A DNA stretch of 64,000 nucleotides, taken from positions 1-64,000 of the forward strand of contig JAJRSE010000102.1 of assembly GCA_024278955.1 (NCBI GenBank). Reading direction: 5' to 3'. The position numbers were made by a program, and so were the translations under genes. Origin of the DNA: Planctomycetota bacterium (GTDB lineage Bacteria; Planctomycetota; Planctomycetia; Pirellulales; Lacipirellulaceae). The notes under the pieces were generated by a model. The model was given only the letters and a program-made list of their open reading frames with translations. It searched no databases and was not told where the DNA came from. This document shows positions 45,147 through 53,536 of this stretch, in pieces. The stretch's first letter is position 1, and each line of letters begins with the position of its first letter.

Positions 45147-45929
45147 CTAGATTGGAGGAGCCCCGGGCTTTTTTTCTTGGATCCAGTCGTAGTATTCTCG
45201 CATTTTGAGCTTGCTGGCCGCTTGCTCGTCTGCGTAGAAGAGCGTTGAAGGGTGTAGTTGGAGCGCACTGGCGGTAATCATGCTGGTTATCGGCCCTTCG
45301 ATCGATGCTGCGACGACCTCGGCTTTGTTCTCGCCGCTTGCGAGTAAAACAATTTTTCTGGACTCGAGGATTGTGCCGACTCCCATCGTAATTGCGTAGG
45401 TGGGAACGTCCTCGCGCCGGTCGAAGAATCGAGCATTGTCGTCGATGGTCTGCTTGGCCAAGGTCTTGAGGCGGGTACGAGACGAAAGCGAGCTGGTCGG
45501 CTCATTAAATGCGATGTGCCCGTCGGAACCAATTCCCAAAAGCTGGACGTCGATACCTCCACATTGCTCGATGCGTTGCTCGTACCACTGGCAGAAAGCT
45601 TGGTAATTTTTTGTGGTGCCAGAGGGGATGTAGATATTCTGGCTCGGGATGTTTACGTGTCGGAAGAAATTCTCGTGCATGAAGTGGTGGTAACTCTGCG
45701 AATGCTTGATCGAGAGGCCCACGTATTCGTCGAGGTTGAAGGTCGTGACTTGCGAGAAGTCGAGCCCTTCGTCGTTATGCAGTCTGACCAGCTCTTTGTA
45801 AACGCCCAAGGGGCTTGAGCCAGTTGCCATTCCGAGTACGGCGTTTGGCTTGGTATTGAGAATTTCGGCCACAACCAGAGCGGCTGCCTTGCTCATGGCC
45901 TCATAGTCGGGCTTGATAATAACTTCCAT
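45147..45929 (-). CDS. nagB: Glucosamine-6-phosphate deaminase
   Basis: The product is 260 aa (E. coli 266). NagB motifs are complete: GMATGSSPLGVYKEL (phosphate loop), TFNLDEYVGL (catalytic Asp), LGIGSDGHIAFNEP (Asp/His/Glu relay). The enzyme turns glucosamine-6-phosphate into fructose-6-phosphate and ammonia, feeding amino sugars to glycolysis. It is cytoplasmic. No nagA is adjacent; it fits a lifestyle on amino-sugar glycans but stands alone here. Confidence 0.95.
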   Translation of the reverse strand: MEVIIKPDYEAMSKAAALVVAEILNTKPNAVLGMATGSSPLGVYKELVRLHNDEGLDFSQVTTFNLDEYVGLSIKHSQSYHHFMHENFFRHVNIPSQNIYIPSGTTKNYQAFCQWYEQRIEQCGGIDVQLLGIGSDGHIAFNEPTSSLSSRTRLKTLAKQTIDDNARFFDRREDVPTYAITMGVGTILESRKIVLLASGENKAEVVAASIEGPITSMITASALQLHPSTLFYADEQAASKLKMREYYDWIQEKKPGAPPI

Positions 45930-46264
45930 CGAACCAGGATTCCTTTTCTATCGAGAAACATAGACTGAACTAGATGTAACTTACGCTGCCCAAGCATTAT
46001 TGCCTAGTGTGCTGAGCTCGTGCTGAGACTGATGCTTTGATGAATGACACACGAATTGCGGAGAGTTACCATCCAGAATCGCTATCGAGTGACGTTGCAG
46101 AAGAACGAACGGCCATCTTTAGTCAGCAGCAAATTCATCAACAGCCGGGCAGTGCGAACACTGACAGCATAAGATGCGATACCAACCGGTCCAACTATCC
46201 GATTCGTACTCGTCAAACCCCGCTTCGTCAATCATCAACACGCTATCGCAGTGGATTGGGTATG
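45930..46264. other. Intergenic stretch, no gene seen
   Basis: 335 bp upstream of nagB and downstream of a decayed PEP-CTERM fragment. Short frames are present without recognisable features. The nagB promoter should be here. Confidence 0.4.
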
Positions 46265-46474
46265 CTAACGCCGTCTGCGGTACATAGCACTCATGAGCAG
46301 TGTCGAGGCGAATAGCAACAACGAGCTGGGCTCGGGAACGGTCGCTTGCAGCGGCAATGGCATCGGCATTCCGTAGTTGGTTTCCCAGATTGCCAAGTCA
46401 AGTCCATCCACCACGCCATCGAGATTTCCGTCTGCCATCAAGTTGGTTGTGGAACCAAACGTCTGGAGGATCAT
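46265..46474 (-). pseudogene. Truncated dockerin/PEP-CTERM fragment
   Basis: A 69-residue frame consists only of a dockerin-like block (DGNLDGVVDGLDLAIWETNY) and an exosortase tail (TVPEPSSLLLFASTLLMSAM, then YRRRR). A TGA stop lies two codons before its ATG and there is no signal peptide, so it is most likely the surviving end of a longer secreted protein. Confidence 0.7.
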
Positions 46475-46570
46475 GGGTGCTCACCTGTGTCGGAAATCAA
46501 GGTTGTACTTCTGTGCGTCGCTCTGTTTCGTTGCAATTATGATACTCTCTTGAAGTGCTGATATGACTTA

Positions 46571-47629
46571 CTATCGCTCGCAGACTTGTCTGAATTCATT
46601 AAGTTGCTGCAGATACTCGTCCATCGAATGGTCGCCGATGCGGTCGCGGAACGACTCATAAATACGTTTCGCCATGTCACCGAAATCTGGCATCGCTCCA
46701 GCAACGGGTTGCAGAGTCGTTGCTCCGAAACGGACCCGCTCGGGTTCGCTCGTTGCCACCGAGTCCCCCCGCTCGGCGCGCAGGTGTTCCTGGAGTGCAA
46801 GAAACTCGTCTTCGGCAATCGTGTTATCAGCTTCGTCTGGATCGATGGGTGCATTCGATTCGGATGTAGTGGCGGCCTGTGGTCCAAGTGCTGAGAACAT
46901 CACGACTCCGCTGGTGCGTTCAAGCTTGCCATCTTTGAATCGAACTCTTGCTCCTGAATGGCGGTAGTCAGGCAAGTATTTCGTCAGGCCGATGCCGGGT
47001 GGCAAGCTCGGGACCGGGTCGCGTTCGTTAATGAATCGCATGTATTTGTGCCCGATCTTCTTGTCAATAAATCGGGCCATTGCCTCGTTGCCGACGCGTG
47101 GCTGCCCAAACGTCACGAGGCCGGCGAGAGGTAATTGGCTTACGGCCCAGTCGTAGGCACAGCACTCGGCCATCGCTCCGCCAAGGCTGTGGCCTGTGAT
47201 CCAAGTGTGCTTCGGTTTTCGCTCGCTCAGGTATGTCTTGATTTCGTCAGCAAAACAACCATAAGCGTTCTGAAAACCTCGGTGGACTTCGTGGTCTGAA
47301 TTTAGCGGCAAACGATCGCGGAAATCTGCGTTCGCAAGCCAGTCTTCCGAGCTGAGCATATCGGTTCCACGGAATGCGACAACCGCCACAGCGTCGCTCA
47401 TCGCTAGGAACCCGCTCATCGATCTATCTTCAAGAATCTCAACCTTATCGAAGCCGATCTGACGAGCGACAATCTCTCGATTGTGCGGTTCGGTGTACGC
47501 GAGCGCACTCATCTCCCCGAGCGTGATTGCGATTTTCCATTGAATCTCTTCGCCTCGCGTATTCCACTCGACGCGCAGAGAATCGATTGACGGAAGGAAA
47601 TCGGATTCTGAACAGGCATTATTAGTCAT
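46571..47629 (-). CDS. Class 3 lipase-family protein
   Basis: The product is 352 aa with no signal peptide. The alpha/beta-hydrolase core has the lipase 3 triad: Ser148 in GHSLGG, Asp204 in ERDPVPSLP, His224 in DYRHSGA; an oxyanion-side VAFRGTD is at ~84-90. The family cleaves acylglycerols or similar esters. The C-terminal ~90 residues are charged and not part of the core. The enzyme would be cytoplasmic unless secreted by another route. It stands alone next to IS remnants, so it may have been acquired by transfer. Confidence 0.88.
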   Translation of the reverse strand: MTNNACSESDFLPSIDSLRVEWNTRGEEIQWKIAITLGEMSALAYTEPHNREIVARQIGFDKVEILEDRSMSGFLAMSDAVAVVAFRGTDMLSSEDWLANADFRDRLPLNSDHEVHRGFQNAYGCFADEIKTYLSERKPKHTWITGHSLGGAMAECCAYDWAVSQLPLAGLVTFGQPRVGNEAMARFIDKKIGHKYMRFINERDPVPSLPPGIGLTKYLPDYRHSGARVRFKDGKLERTSGVVMFSALGPQAATTSESNAPIDPDEADNTIAEDEFLALQEHLRAERGDSVATSEPERVRFGATTLQPVAGAMPDFGDMAKRIYESFRDRIGDHSMDEYLQQLNEFRQVCER

Positions 47630-47810
47630 GTGTATTGACCTTGTACCAGATAGTCGGTGTTTTGCGGGCTAGTAGCGGGACTACCTAAAACATCAGGTCA
47701 ACCGCACGCTTGCATTGAGTAGTAATTATCGCACGGCAACTTGCCTGGAGAAGAGCTAGCAGCGAAAGATTTTCGTAAATGGATTATTTTCTTTCACGGA
47801 GGTCTTTCAA

Positions 47811-48010
47811 ATGAGTCGTCGTCTTACGCTGTTGGAGTGTTTTCCGGAAGTCGAACGGGATCACCGCGACCCCCGAACTCTTGAAGCTACTGGAACTCAA
47901 GGGCGCGATCGTGAAGATCGACGCGATGGGCTGTCAGAAAAAGATCGCACGCCAGATTGTCTAGGACGGCGGCGATTATGTGCTAGACGTCACGTTCAAC
48001 GAGGGCTAAC
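47811..48010 (+). pseudogene. ISAs1-type transposase remnant
   Basis: Read with a frameshift the DNA gives LLECFPEV, then [20 protein letters not shown] and [14 protein letters not shown], then a stop and DGGDYVLDV. This is the core of ISAs1-family transposases ([11 protein letters not shown]). Both ends are missing. Confidence 0.75.
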
Positions 48011-48252
48011 GTCGGTATCTCATCCCAGCTCTTTGAAGAACGGTGGAGCCAAGGAGTTCAACTTGTGACCTCAATCCGCAGTAACATGAAAAACAAGTTG
48101 ATGCCGCTGATGGACAAGCTTTTGCTAAGGAAGCGATCTGTGAATGAGGCAGTCAACGACCAGCTCAAAAACATTGCCCAAATCGCGCACACACACGACC
48201 GCACGACCGCAGCCCAACCAATTTTATAGTCAATCTCATCGCAGGATTAGGT
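48011..48252 (+). pseudogene. IS982-type transposase C-terminal remnant
   Basis: One frame reads [20 protein letters not shown], then [20 protein letters not shown] and [18 protein letters not shown], then a stop. This matches the C-terminus of IS982-family transposases ([17 protein letters not shown]). It abuts the ISAs1 remnant, so two unrelated IS pieces are stacked. Confidence 0.75.
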
Positions 48253-48260
48253 TAATAGGA

Positions 48261-48692
48261 TCACTCCTTGGCTTTCTCTGGGACGTCGACATCCCATTGG
48301 GTGTCTTCCTTGGGAAAGTCGAATTTCAGCTGGTAGGTTGGAAACAACTGCCTGCCCTCGAGGATTTCTTCCTCGTATTCGGTGATGGGGATGCCGTCGG
48401 TGCCCGTGATGGTGATAAGGTGAGGGCCGCCGACAATGCTTTGTCTCGCGGGCGTGGCATAGTTCCCGTCGGTGATCGGTGCGCCACCTCCTGGGCCGCG
48501 GTTTCCCTGGGACGTATCGGGGACAAAGCGGATAAAACCTTTCGGCACTGGCTGGCCCTGGTAGGTCACTTTTCCAGAAACTTGATAACGAATTGGGCCG
48601 TCGTGCGGCTTGCCACACCCGGTTGTCAGAACGAACGTTATGGCCAAAGCCAAAACAATGCGTTGCCTGTGAAAACCCCCAGGAAAGCTCAT
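48261..48692 (-). CDS. Small secreted lipoprotein
   Basis: The product is 143 aa. The lipobox LTTGC places the lipidated Cys near residue 26. The body YQVSGKVTYQGQPVPKGFIR is the carboxypeptidase-regulatory-like beta-sandwich common in planctomycete lipoproteins, with PITDGNY as the second strand pair. It is coupled to the upstream DUF1559 gene by an ATGA overlap (48689-48692). A DUF1559 gene followed by such a lipoprotein is a recurring planctomycete pair of unknown role. Confidence 0.85.
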   Translation of the reverse strand: MSFPGGFHRQRIVLALAITFVLTTGCGKPHDGPIRYQVSGKVTYQGQPVPKGFIRFVPDTSQGNRGPGGGAPITDGNYATPARQSIVGGPHLITITGTDGIPITEYEEEILEGRQLFPTYQLKFDFPKEDTQWDVDVPEKAKE

Positions 48693-49651
48693 TGCGGCAA
48701 TCCTCCCACTGGCAAGCCACTATTTCGTTGGCCTAGCTGCTGATAGATATCCAAGTCGATCGACTCACTCACATAGTGAGCGGAAGAATCGGCCATAAGC
48801 ATGTGGCAGCCTCCGGGATGGTTGCTGCTGAAGCCTCGCATGAGTGCGTTGGATCCTATGCTCGGGTAGAGATTGATTGAATCGAGCGCGCCGGCAAAGC
48901 ACTGCGCGAAAGCGCAACCATTCATTTTTCCGCTGGCCGCCCAGGGGGCGTAGGTGTAACGAGTTTCGCCCACCAGAAAGACATTCGAGGTGCCGTCCGT
49001 AATTTCTGCGATTCTAATGTCGGAACTGGCGAACAAGATACCGTTGGAAAACCAGGTACGGTCTCCCGCGGTACCGCACGCGGTGTTTGCACACTCCGCC
49101 TGCTCACCTCCTCCTTGGACCCCAACGTAACTCGATGCAAGATGCAGATACTTAACTCCCCCCCTTTCCTCTTCCACACGAGACGGGCAAGCGTAAGCAC
49201 TCAGGGGGACAAGGAGGTCTGTGTTGATGAAGCCGGCCGTCCTGTTGCTGCTATCATAAAAACCTGATTCGATGTTCAAAACATCAAACTGAGGGGCTTC
49301 TTCGATCCATTTTAAGATCTGCACGGTCCAGGGAGCACCAAACCTAGCATTTTGGTTGCACCAATTCGGAGCTGAAGACGAATTAGGGCGTTCTATGCCA
49401 GCATCAAACCCCGGTGGAAACGTGCCAAAGACATCGTGATAAGTATGCAGCGCGATTCCCAACTGTTTGATGTTATTTATACATTGGGTGCGTCGTGCCG
49501 CTTCACGGGCAGATTGGACCGCCGGAAGCAACAGGGCGACCAATACTCCGATGATCGCAATCACGACTAACAATTCGACCAGGGTAAATCCTTTGCGTAC
49601 CGAGGTCTTGTCTATTCGGAAATAGATTTGCATATTTCGGAAGGATCGCAT
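48689..49651 (-). CDS. DUF1559 pseudopilin-like protein
   Basis: The product is 320 aa. Leader, then [19 protein letters not shown] with a hydrophobic helix, then the DUF1559 body (EITDGTSNVFLVGETRYTY) and the C-terminal HPGGCHMLMADSSAHYV; the usual DG is AD/SS here, a variant of the H-X9-DG end. The start at 49651 has AAAGGAG nine bases upstream. It is cotranscribed with the lipoprotein gene that begins inside its stop codon. Confidence 0.92.
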   Translation of the reverse strand: MRSFRNMQIYFRIDKTSVRKGFTLVELLVVIAIIGVLVALLLPAVQSAREAARRTQCINNIKQLGIALHTYHDVFGTFPPGFDAGIERPNSSSAPNWCNQNARFGAPWTVQILKWIEEAPQFDVLNIESGFYDSSNRTAGFINTDLLVPLSAYACPSRVEEERGGVKYLHLASSYVGVQGGGEQAECANTACGTAGDRTWFSNGILFASSDIRIAEITDGTSNVFLVGETRYTYAPWAASGKMNGCAFAQCFAGALDSINLYPSIGSNALMRGFSSNHPGGCHMLMADSSAHYVSESIDLDIYQQLGQRNSGLPVGGLPQ

Positions 49652-49728
49652 ACTAGTTTACTCCTTTTGAGTATTGGGTAAAATGCAGTATCTTCATCAG
49701 AGAGAAAGGACCAACTGGATATTTTTTC

Positions 49729-49773
49729 GTCCCGGAGGGACTTGTGAAAATAGCCCAGCAGCTTACTGCTGGG
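49729..49773 (+). repeat. REP-like palindromic module, third copy
   Basis: GTCCC-GGA-GGGAC (49729-49741), a 12-nt spacer, then CCCAGCAG-CTTA-CTGCTGGG (49754-49773). The design matches the modules at 12.8-12.9 kb but the arms carry different, still complementary bases. The rest of 49652-49927 holds no gene. Confidence 0.75.
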
Positions 49774-49927
49774 TGCGAATGTTACAAAACTACGGTTCTT
49801 CATATTCTTGTAGCTTCATAATCTTTGTAGTTATTCTTCTTTTTTCCTGTGAACGGTTAGCAGAAAAGGCACCTCCGGGGCCCGCCCCTTTCCCCAGAGA
49901 TGCCGGCGTTTTCGCTCTGTTTTTATT

Positions 49928-52321
49928 TTATTTCATTACGTTTTTCCACGACGCGGAACACCGAGCGTTATCAAAACGCCTAGCAATAGTATTCCAACCG
50001 AGCTTGGCTCGGGTACGCCGGTCGCAGCGGGCGGAGTATTGGTACCGCCGAATTGAGCTTTCCAGAGAGTCAAGGCACTGGCTCCCAAATCCCTCGCGTT
50101 GCCACTTTAAGAAATCGGCTCCGTCGACGTCTCCGTCGACGTCGAAATCGCCGGGGAGCACCTCTGTTAGCACAATCGCCCAATCGCGTGCTTGGCCAAA
50201 GGAGGATAGGTCGAGGATTTGGTCATTCGGACTCAGAATGCCAAGATCGATTTCCGTGTAGCCAGTTTCCGTATCGACAAGGATCGCGAAAAACGGATTT
50301 GCAAGGCCCGAGAGATTCAGCTGAATTTCATCCGTGTCCATTGCATAGATCACGATATTGCCGAAATCGGGCGTCGCCAAAGCCCAGGCGAGGTTATCGG
50401 GCGTCAGCTGGTTTTGACGCTCCATGTCGATGAGCAATCGGTCTTTCCAGAATGCGGCGTGCGTTCGTAGTTCTTCCGGATTGGAATAGGGGCCCGGGTC
50501 TGCGATGATGCTGCCGGGAAAAAAGCCGAACCACCCGGCCGCTCCGCCAGCGATCGTGAACTGCCACATTGCCTGGCGAGTTTTCTCATCGGTCCAAACC
50601 CCATCGCGCAGGTAGGCGAATCGTCGCTCAAAGATAACCGGTCGTCCTTGAGAAGCGTCCAGCTCAGCGACGGCTAACTGGTAAAACTCGTCAGCCGGGT
50701 TTCCGTCAGGACGAAAATCGTTGGAGACGGCGCCCAGATCGGAGTTGTTTCGCTCGCGGGCCCACAACAAGTGTGGCCACCCCATTTCGTCGTTGAGGAA
50801 AGAGGCCCACGATTGCACTTCCGCTTCGGTGGCCCACTCATCCAGGTCGAAGCCGTAACTCATCGACCATCCGGGAAGCGGCCCCAGACGCGCGGCGATA
50901 TAACGCTGAAGCCGGCGGTCTGCCGAGCCGTTTTGACCGTCAAGCGGCCCGAAGTTGGGCGTCCACTTGCGGGCATCGTCAGCCCAGGCCCAAATCATCA
51001 CCTGGACCTCTGCCTCTCGCGCGTCGGTGATGAATTCTTCCAAGGCACGAAAGGTTGTCGGGTCGGGATTGGTGCTGATCAGCTGGTCCGCGGCTGGCTC
51101 GTTGGCCTCGAACCACTGGGCGTTCATGTGAAGGAAAATGGTATTCATTCCGTTATCGGTCGCTTGCTCAATATAAGCGGCCCGCTCGGCCCGCTCGGCC
51201 GGCTCGTCGAATCGGCTAACAGGTGTCCAGCCGCCTTGATCGTTGATACCGAAGCCCGGATTGGCCGCGGAGGCGGGATCTTGCAAGTTCATGTAGACAT
51301 GCATCACTTCGCCCTTGAGGTCGGTCTCCCCAATCTGTCGGGCGAACTTGGAGTTGGCGGCCACGAGAAATCCCCGCGGCTCCGGGTCGAGGCTTGCCCC
51401 GACGGTGACCGTTCCGGCCAGCCCGTTCAACTCTCCATCACTGCTGGAAGTCGTGAACTGCCACGTGCCTGTTTGCGTTCCGGTGAACCGAAATTTCCAT
51501 GTGTCGGATTCATCGTAAAACATTTTTGTTTTACGTTCGAGGTCGCTTCCGTCGAGCTTGAAGGTGACGGTCGCACCGAGGTCGTAGGGATTTCCAGAAA
51601 ATGTGGAGTTATTCACAGACCATTCGGTCACTGGTCCGAAAAGTGTCGTGTCTCGGTCCAGAGAACCAGTCTGTTCGTCGGCCAGAAAGTCGATGCTCAC
51701 ACCATCAAAGCCGGCGGCAAACTTGTTCGGCGATAGAGCCTTGGTGAAATCGGCTCCCCAGGTAAATTCTTGACCGATGAGCGGATCGCCTAACGGAACC
51801 GTGTACTCGACAACTACGTTCTGCCAAGTTGCCTCGGTCGGAGCAGGGCCAGGGTCGACGTAGGCGGTTGTCACGTTGCGGCTGGGCAACATGCTTCCGC
51901 CGACTGCCCCAAGGAAAGGCTCAAAGGTGGCATACCCATCGCGGCCGATGTCGTTACTGCCGGCAGAGACCGAAAGCGTGTAGGTGCCGGCAGCGATCGG
52001 GACTCCGAAACCTGCGGTGTTCAGAAAGTTGCCCGAGAGGGCGGCGTTTTCGGCGGAAGCGCCTCTCGTGGTGCCTACAAAATTGTCGCCCACCACAGGA
52101 GAGAGTCCAAATTCGGGGAAAGGTCCATCCCTGGTCCCGAAACTTATAAAACTTGTCGTATAGTCGGCAGCATCCTCGACATCGTCGGTGGCAATGATCC
52201 CCATCTCGGCCTGAGCCGAGGCAAGGGCTACGAGCATCCCGGCCAGGGCTCCCAACGCGATACCTATCCTCCCCTTTATTTTGCGTATCACTGTCATTTT
52301 ACGTACTGCCGTCATCCTCAT
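49928..52321 (-). CDS. Secreted glycoside-hydrolase-like protein, frameshifted PEP-CTERM
   Basis: The product is 797 aa as read. A signal peptide (~18-38) is followed by a carbohydrate-binding-like beta domain (~40-215), a DUF5060-like domain (~225-310), and a TIM-barrel-like region (~320-640) with SRFDEPAERAERAAYIEQAT and MSYGFDLDEWATEAEVQSW, as in DUF4038-type putative glycoside hydrolases. Near the end is a dockerin-like block (GDFDVDGDVDGADFLKWQRE). After it the frame gives meaningless sequence, while the other frame reads DLGASALTLWKAQFGG, then GVPEPSSVGILLLGVLITLG and a stop at 49936-49938. A one-base excess in the G-run at 50091-50093 explains this. Confidence 0.8.
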   Translation of the reverse strand: MRMTAVRKMTVIRKIKGRIGIALGALAGMLVALASAQAEMGIIATDDVEDAADYTTSFISFGTRDGPFPEFGLSPVVGDNFVGTTRGASAENAALSGNFLNTAGFGVPIAAGTYTLSVSAGSNDIGRDGYATFEPFLGAVGGSMLPSRNVTTAYVDPGPAPTEATWQNVVVEYTVPLGDPLIGQEFTWGADFTKALSPNKFAAGFDGVSIDFLADEQTGSLDRDTTLFGPVTEWSVNNSTFSGNPYDLGATVTFKLDGSDLERKTKMFYDESDTWKFRFTGTQTGTWQFTTSSSDGELNGLAGTVTVGASLDPEPRGFLVAANSKFARQIGETDLKGEVMHVYMNLQDPASAANPGFGINDQGGWTPVSRFDEPAERAERAAYIEQATDNGMNTIFLHMNAQWFEANEPAADQLISTNPDPTTFRALEEFITDAREAEVQVMIWAWADDARKWTPNFGPLDGQNGSADRRLQRYIAARLGPLPGWSMSYGFDLDEWATEAEVQSWASFLNDEMGWPHLLWARERNNSDLGAVSNDFRPDGNPADEFYQLAVAELDASQGRPVIFERRFAYLRDGVWTDEKTRQAMWQFTIAGGAAGWFGFFPGSIIADPGPYSNPEELRTHAAFWKDRLLIDMERQNQLTPDNLAWALATPDFGNIVIYAMDTDEIQLNLSGLANPFFAILVDTETGYTEIDLGILSPNDQILDLSSFGQARDWAIVLTEVLPGDFDVDGDVDGADFLKWQREGFGSQCLDSLESSIRRYQYSARCDRRTRAKLGWNTIARRFDNARCSASWKNVMK

Positions 52322-52357
52322 CGTTGCCTACCTTCTAGAAAATACAGGAACAGTCGT

Positions 52358-53536
52358 TTACTCAAATGGATCGATCGAAGGCCTAAAACGTCTACAGGCA
52401 ACCACCCCAATACCGAACATCAGCAGGACGAAGGTTGTGGGTTCCGGCACGGGCTGCTGCTGAGAGAAAAGCCACTGAGCCACATAGTCGTTTTGGTCAT
52501 TTAGGCGATGCCACTCGAGTGCGGTCCAGGCGTGGGGACTAGAATAAGGCAAAGGCTGCTGGCCTTGGAAACGAGTCAGTAACCGCTTCTTGCTCAGGAT
52601 GGTAGCTAAATCGGTCGAGAAGATTTCACTCTCGACGACAGGATCGGTCTCAAAAAATGGCTCGCCTCCTGCTGTCTCGATTGCGGCGATCATGTTTGTC
52701 GTTCCGGCCGAGGGAACGGTGGAATCCTGCTCGTTGAGAAAGGTCCAAACGGGCGTCTCGCCAATTGCGGCACCACGATCAGTCGGTCCCGCACCCGAGG
52801 AATTTACGCCGGCGGCAAACGAGAACGAATCAAACTCAGACGGCAGTAAGGAGGCGTAATCAGGAGTTCTTCCCAACGCATCCCATACGGCAAACGCCCC
52901 CATTGAGGGGCCAACAATGTAGATGCGGCTAGTATCGATCTGCGTGGCAAAGTCGAACCCGACGTTATCTCCACCGCTTACCAACCCGGCAACCAATTCC
53001 AGTGCCAATTCCATATTATCGGCGATAGGCGTTGTGTCGGCAGAGTAGCCGCTGGAATAAAACTCCTCGCCGGAATCAGGATCGGGAGGGTGATCGGTCC
53101 AACGCTGGCTGATTTTTGGTGCCAAGACAAACGCGCCCCCGGTAGGCGAGAAGGCTTGGATCTCAGGTCGTGCCCAATACCGGAGCGACTCTCGTTCTAA
53201 AATTAACGACAGCCAGCTGCTACCTCGCATTCCCGCGTCGTGCATATAGATGATCAGTGGATGCTTCACATCGCTTGGAGTCGAAAAATCGTAGTCCCGA
53301 GGCGCAAAAAGTCGGAATGACAGTTGCGTCTCGGGACCGATCGTGCCGCCTTCGTTGGAATAGTCTCCTCCATACCAAAGCGTGTCTACCGAGGACGAAT
53401 TCGGCCAGTTCAACGACGATGCCGGATTGATATCCAGCAACGGCTCGGCCCAGCCGACGGAGCCCCCGCACACAAGGCCTAAAACGAGGCATACCGCTCC
53501 CAACCGAAAACATTGACGGACGTTTTCAGAGTTCAT
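52358..53536 (-). CDS. Secreted alpha/beta-hydrolase esterase with PEP-CTERM tail
   Basis: The product is 392 aa. The signal peptide ends near GWAEP. The core is an alpha/beta hydrolase of the polyhydroxybutyrate-depolymerase/feruloyl-esterase type: nucleophile Ser211 in VGPSMGAFA, Asp271 in NEQDSTVP, His335 in SSPHAWTAL. The end is PVPEPTTFVLLMFGIGVVAC plus a basic tail, so it should be anchored by exosortase. Its start codon lies in the stop of the upstream DUF1559 gene (ATGA at 53533-53536). It may remove acyl groups from polysaccharides. Confidence 0.87.
   Translation of the reverse strand: MNSENVRQCFRLGAVCLVLGLVCGGSVGWAEPLLDINPASSLNWPNSSSVDTLWYGGDYSNEGGTIGPETQLSFRLFAPRDYDFSTPSDVKHPLIIYMHDAGMRGSSWLSLILERESLRYWARPEIQAFSPTGGAFVLAPKISQRWTDHPPDPDSGEEFYSSGYSADTTPIADNMELALELVAGLVSGGDNVGFDFATQIDTSRIYIVGPSMGAFAVWDALGRTPDYASLLPSEFDSFSFAAGVNSSGAGPTDRGAAIGETPVWTFLNEQDSTVPSAGTTNMIAAIETAGGEPFFETDPVVESEIFSTDLATILSKKRLLTRFQGQQPLPYSSPHAWTALEWHRLNDQNDYVAQWLFSQQQPVPEPTTFVLLMFGIGVVACRRFRPSIDPFE

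Noticed and set aside
47811..48068. 85-codon frame as an intact small gene
   Set aside because: Another frame shows the transposase core with stops; the open frame is an accident of decay.
50771..51736. 321-codon + strand frame
   Set aside because: Antisense to the glycoside-hydrolase-like gene, with no domain or signal; a shadow frame.
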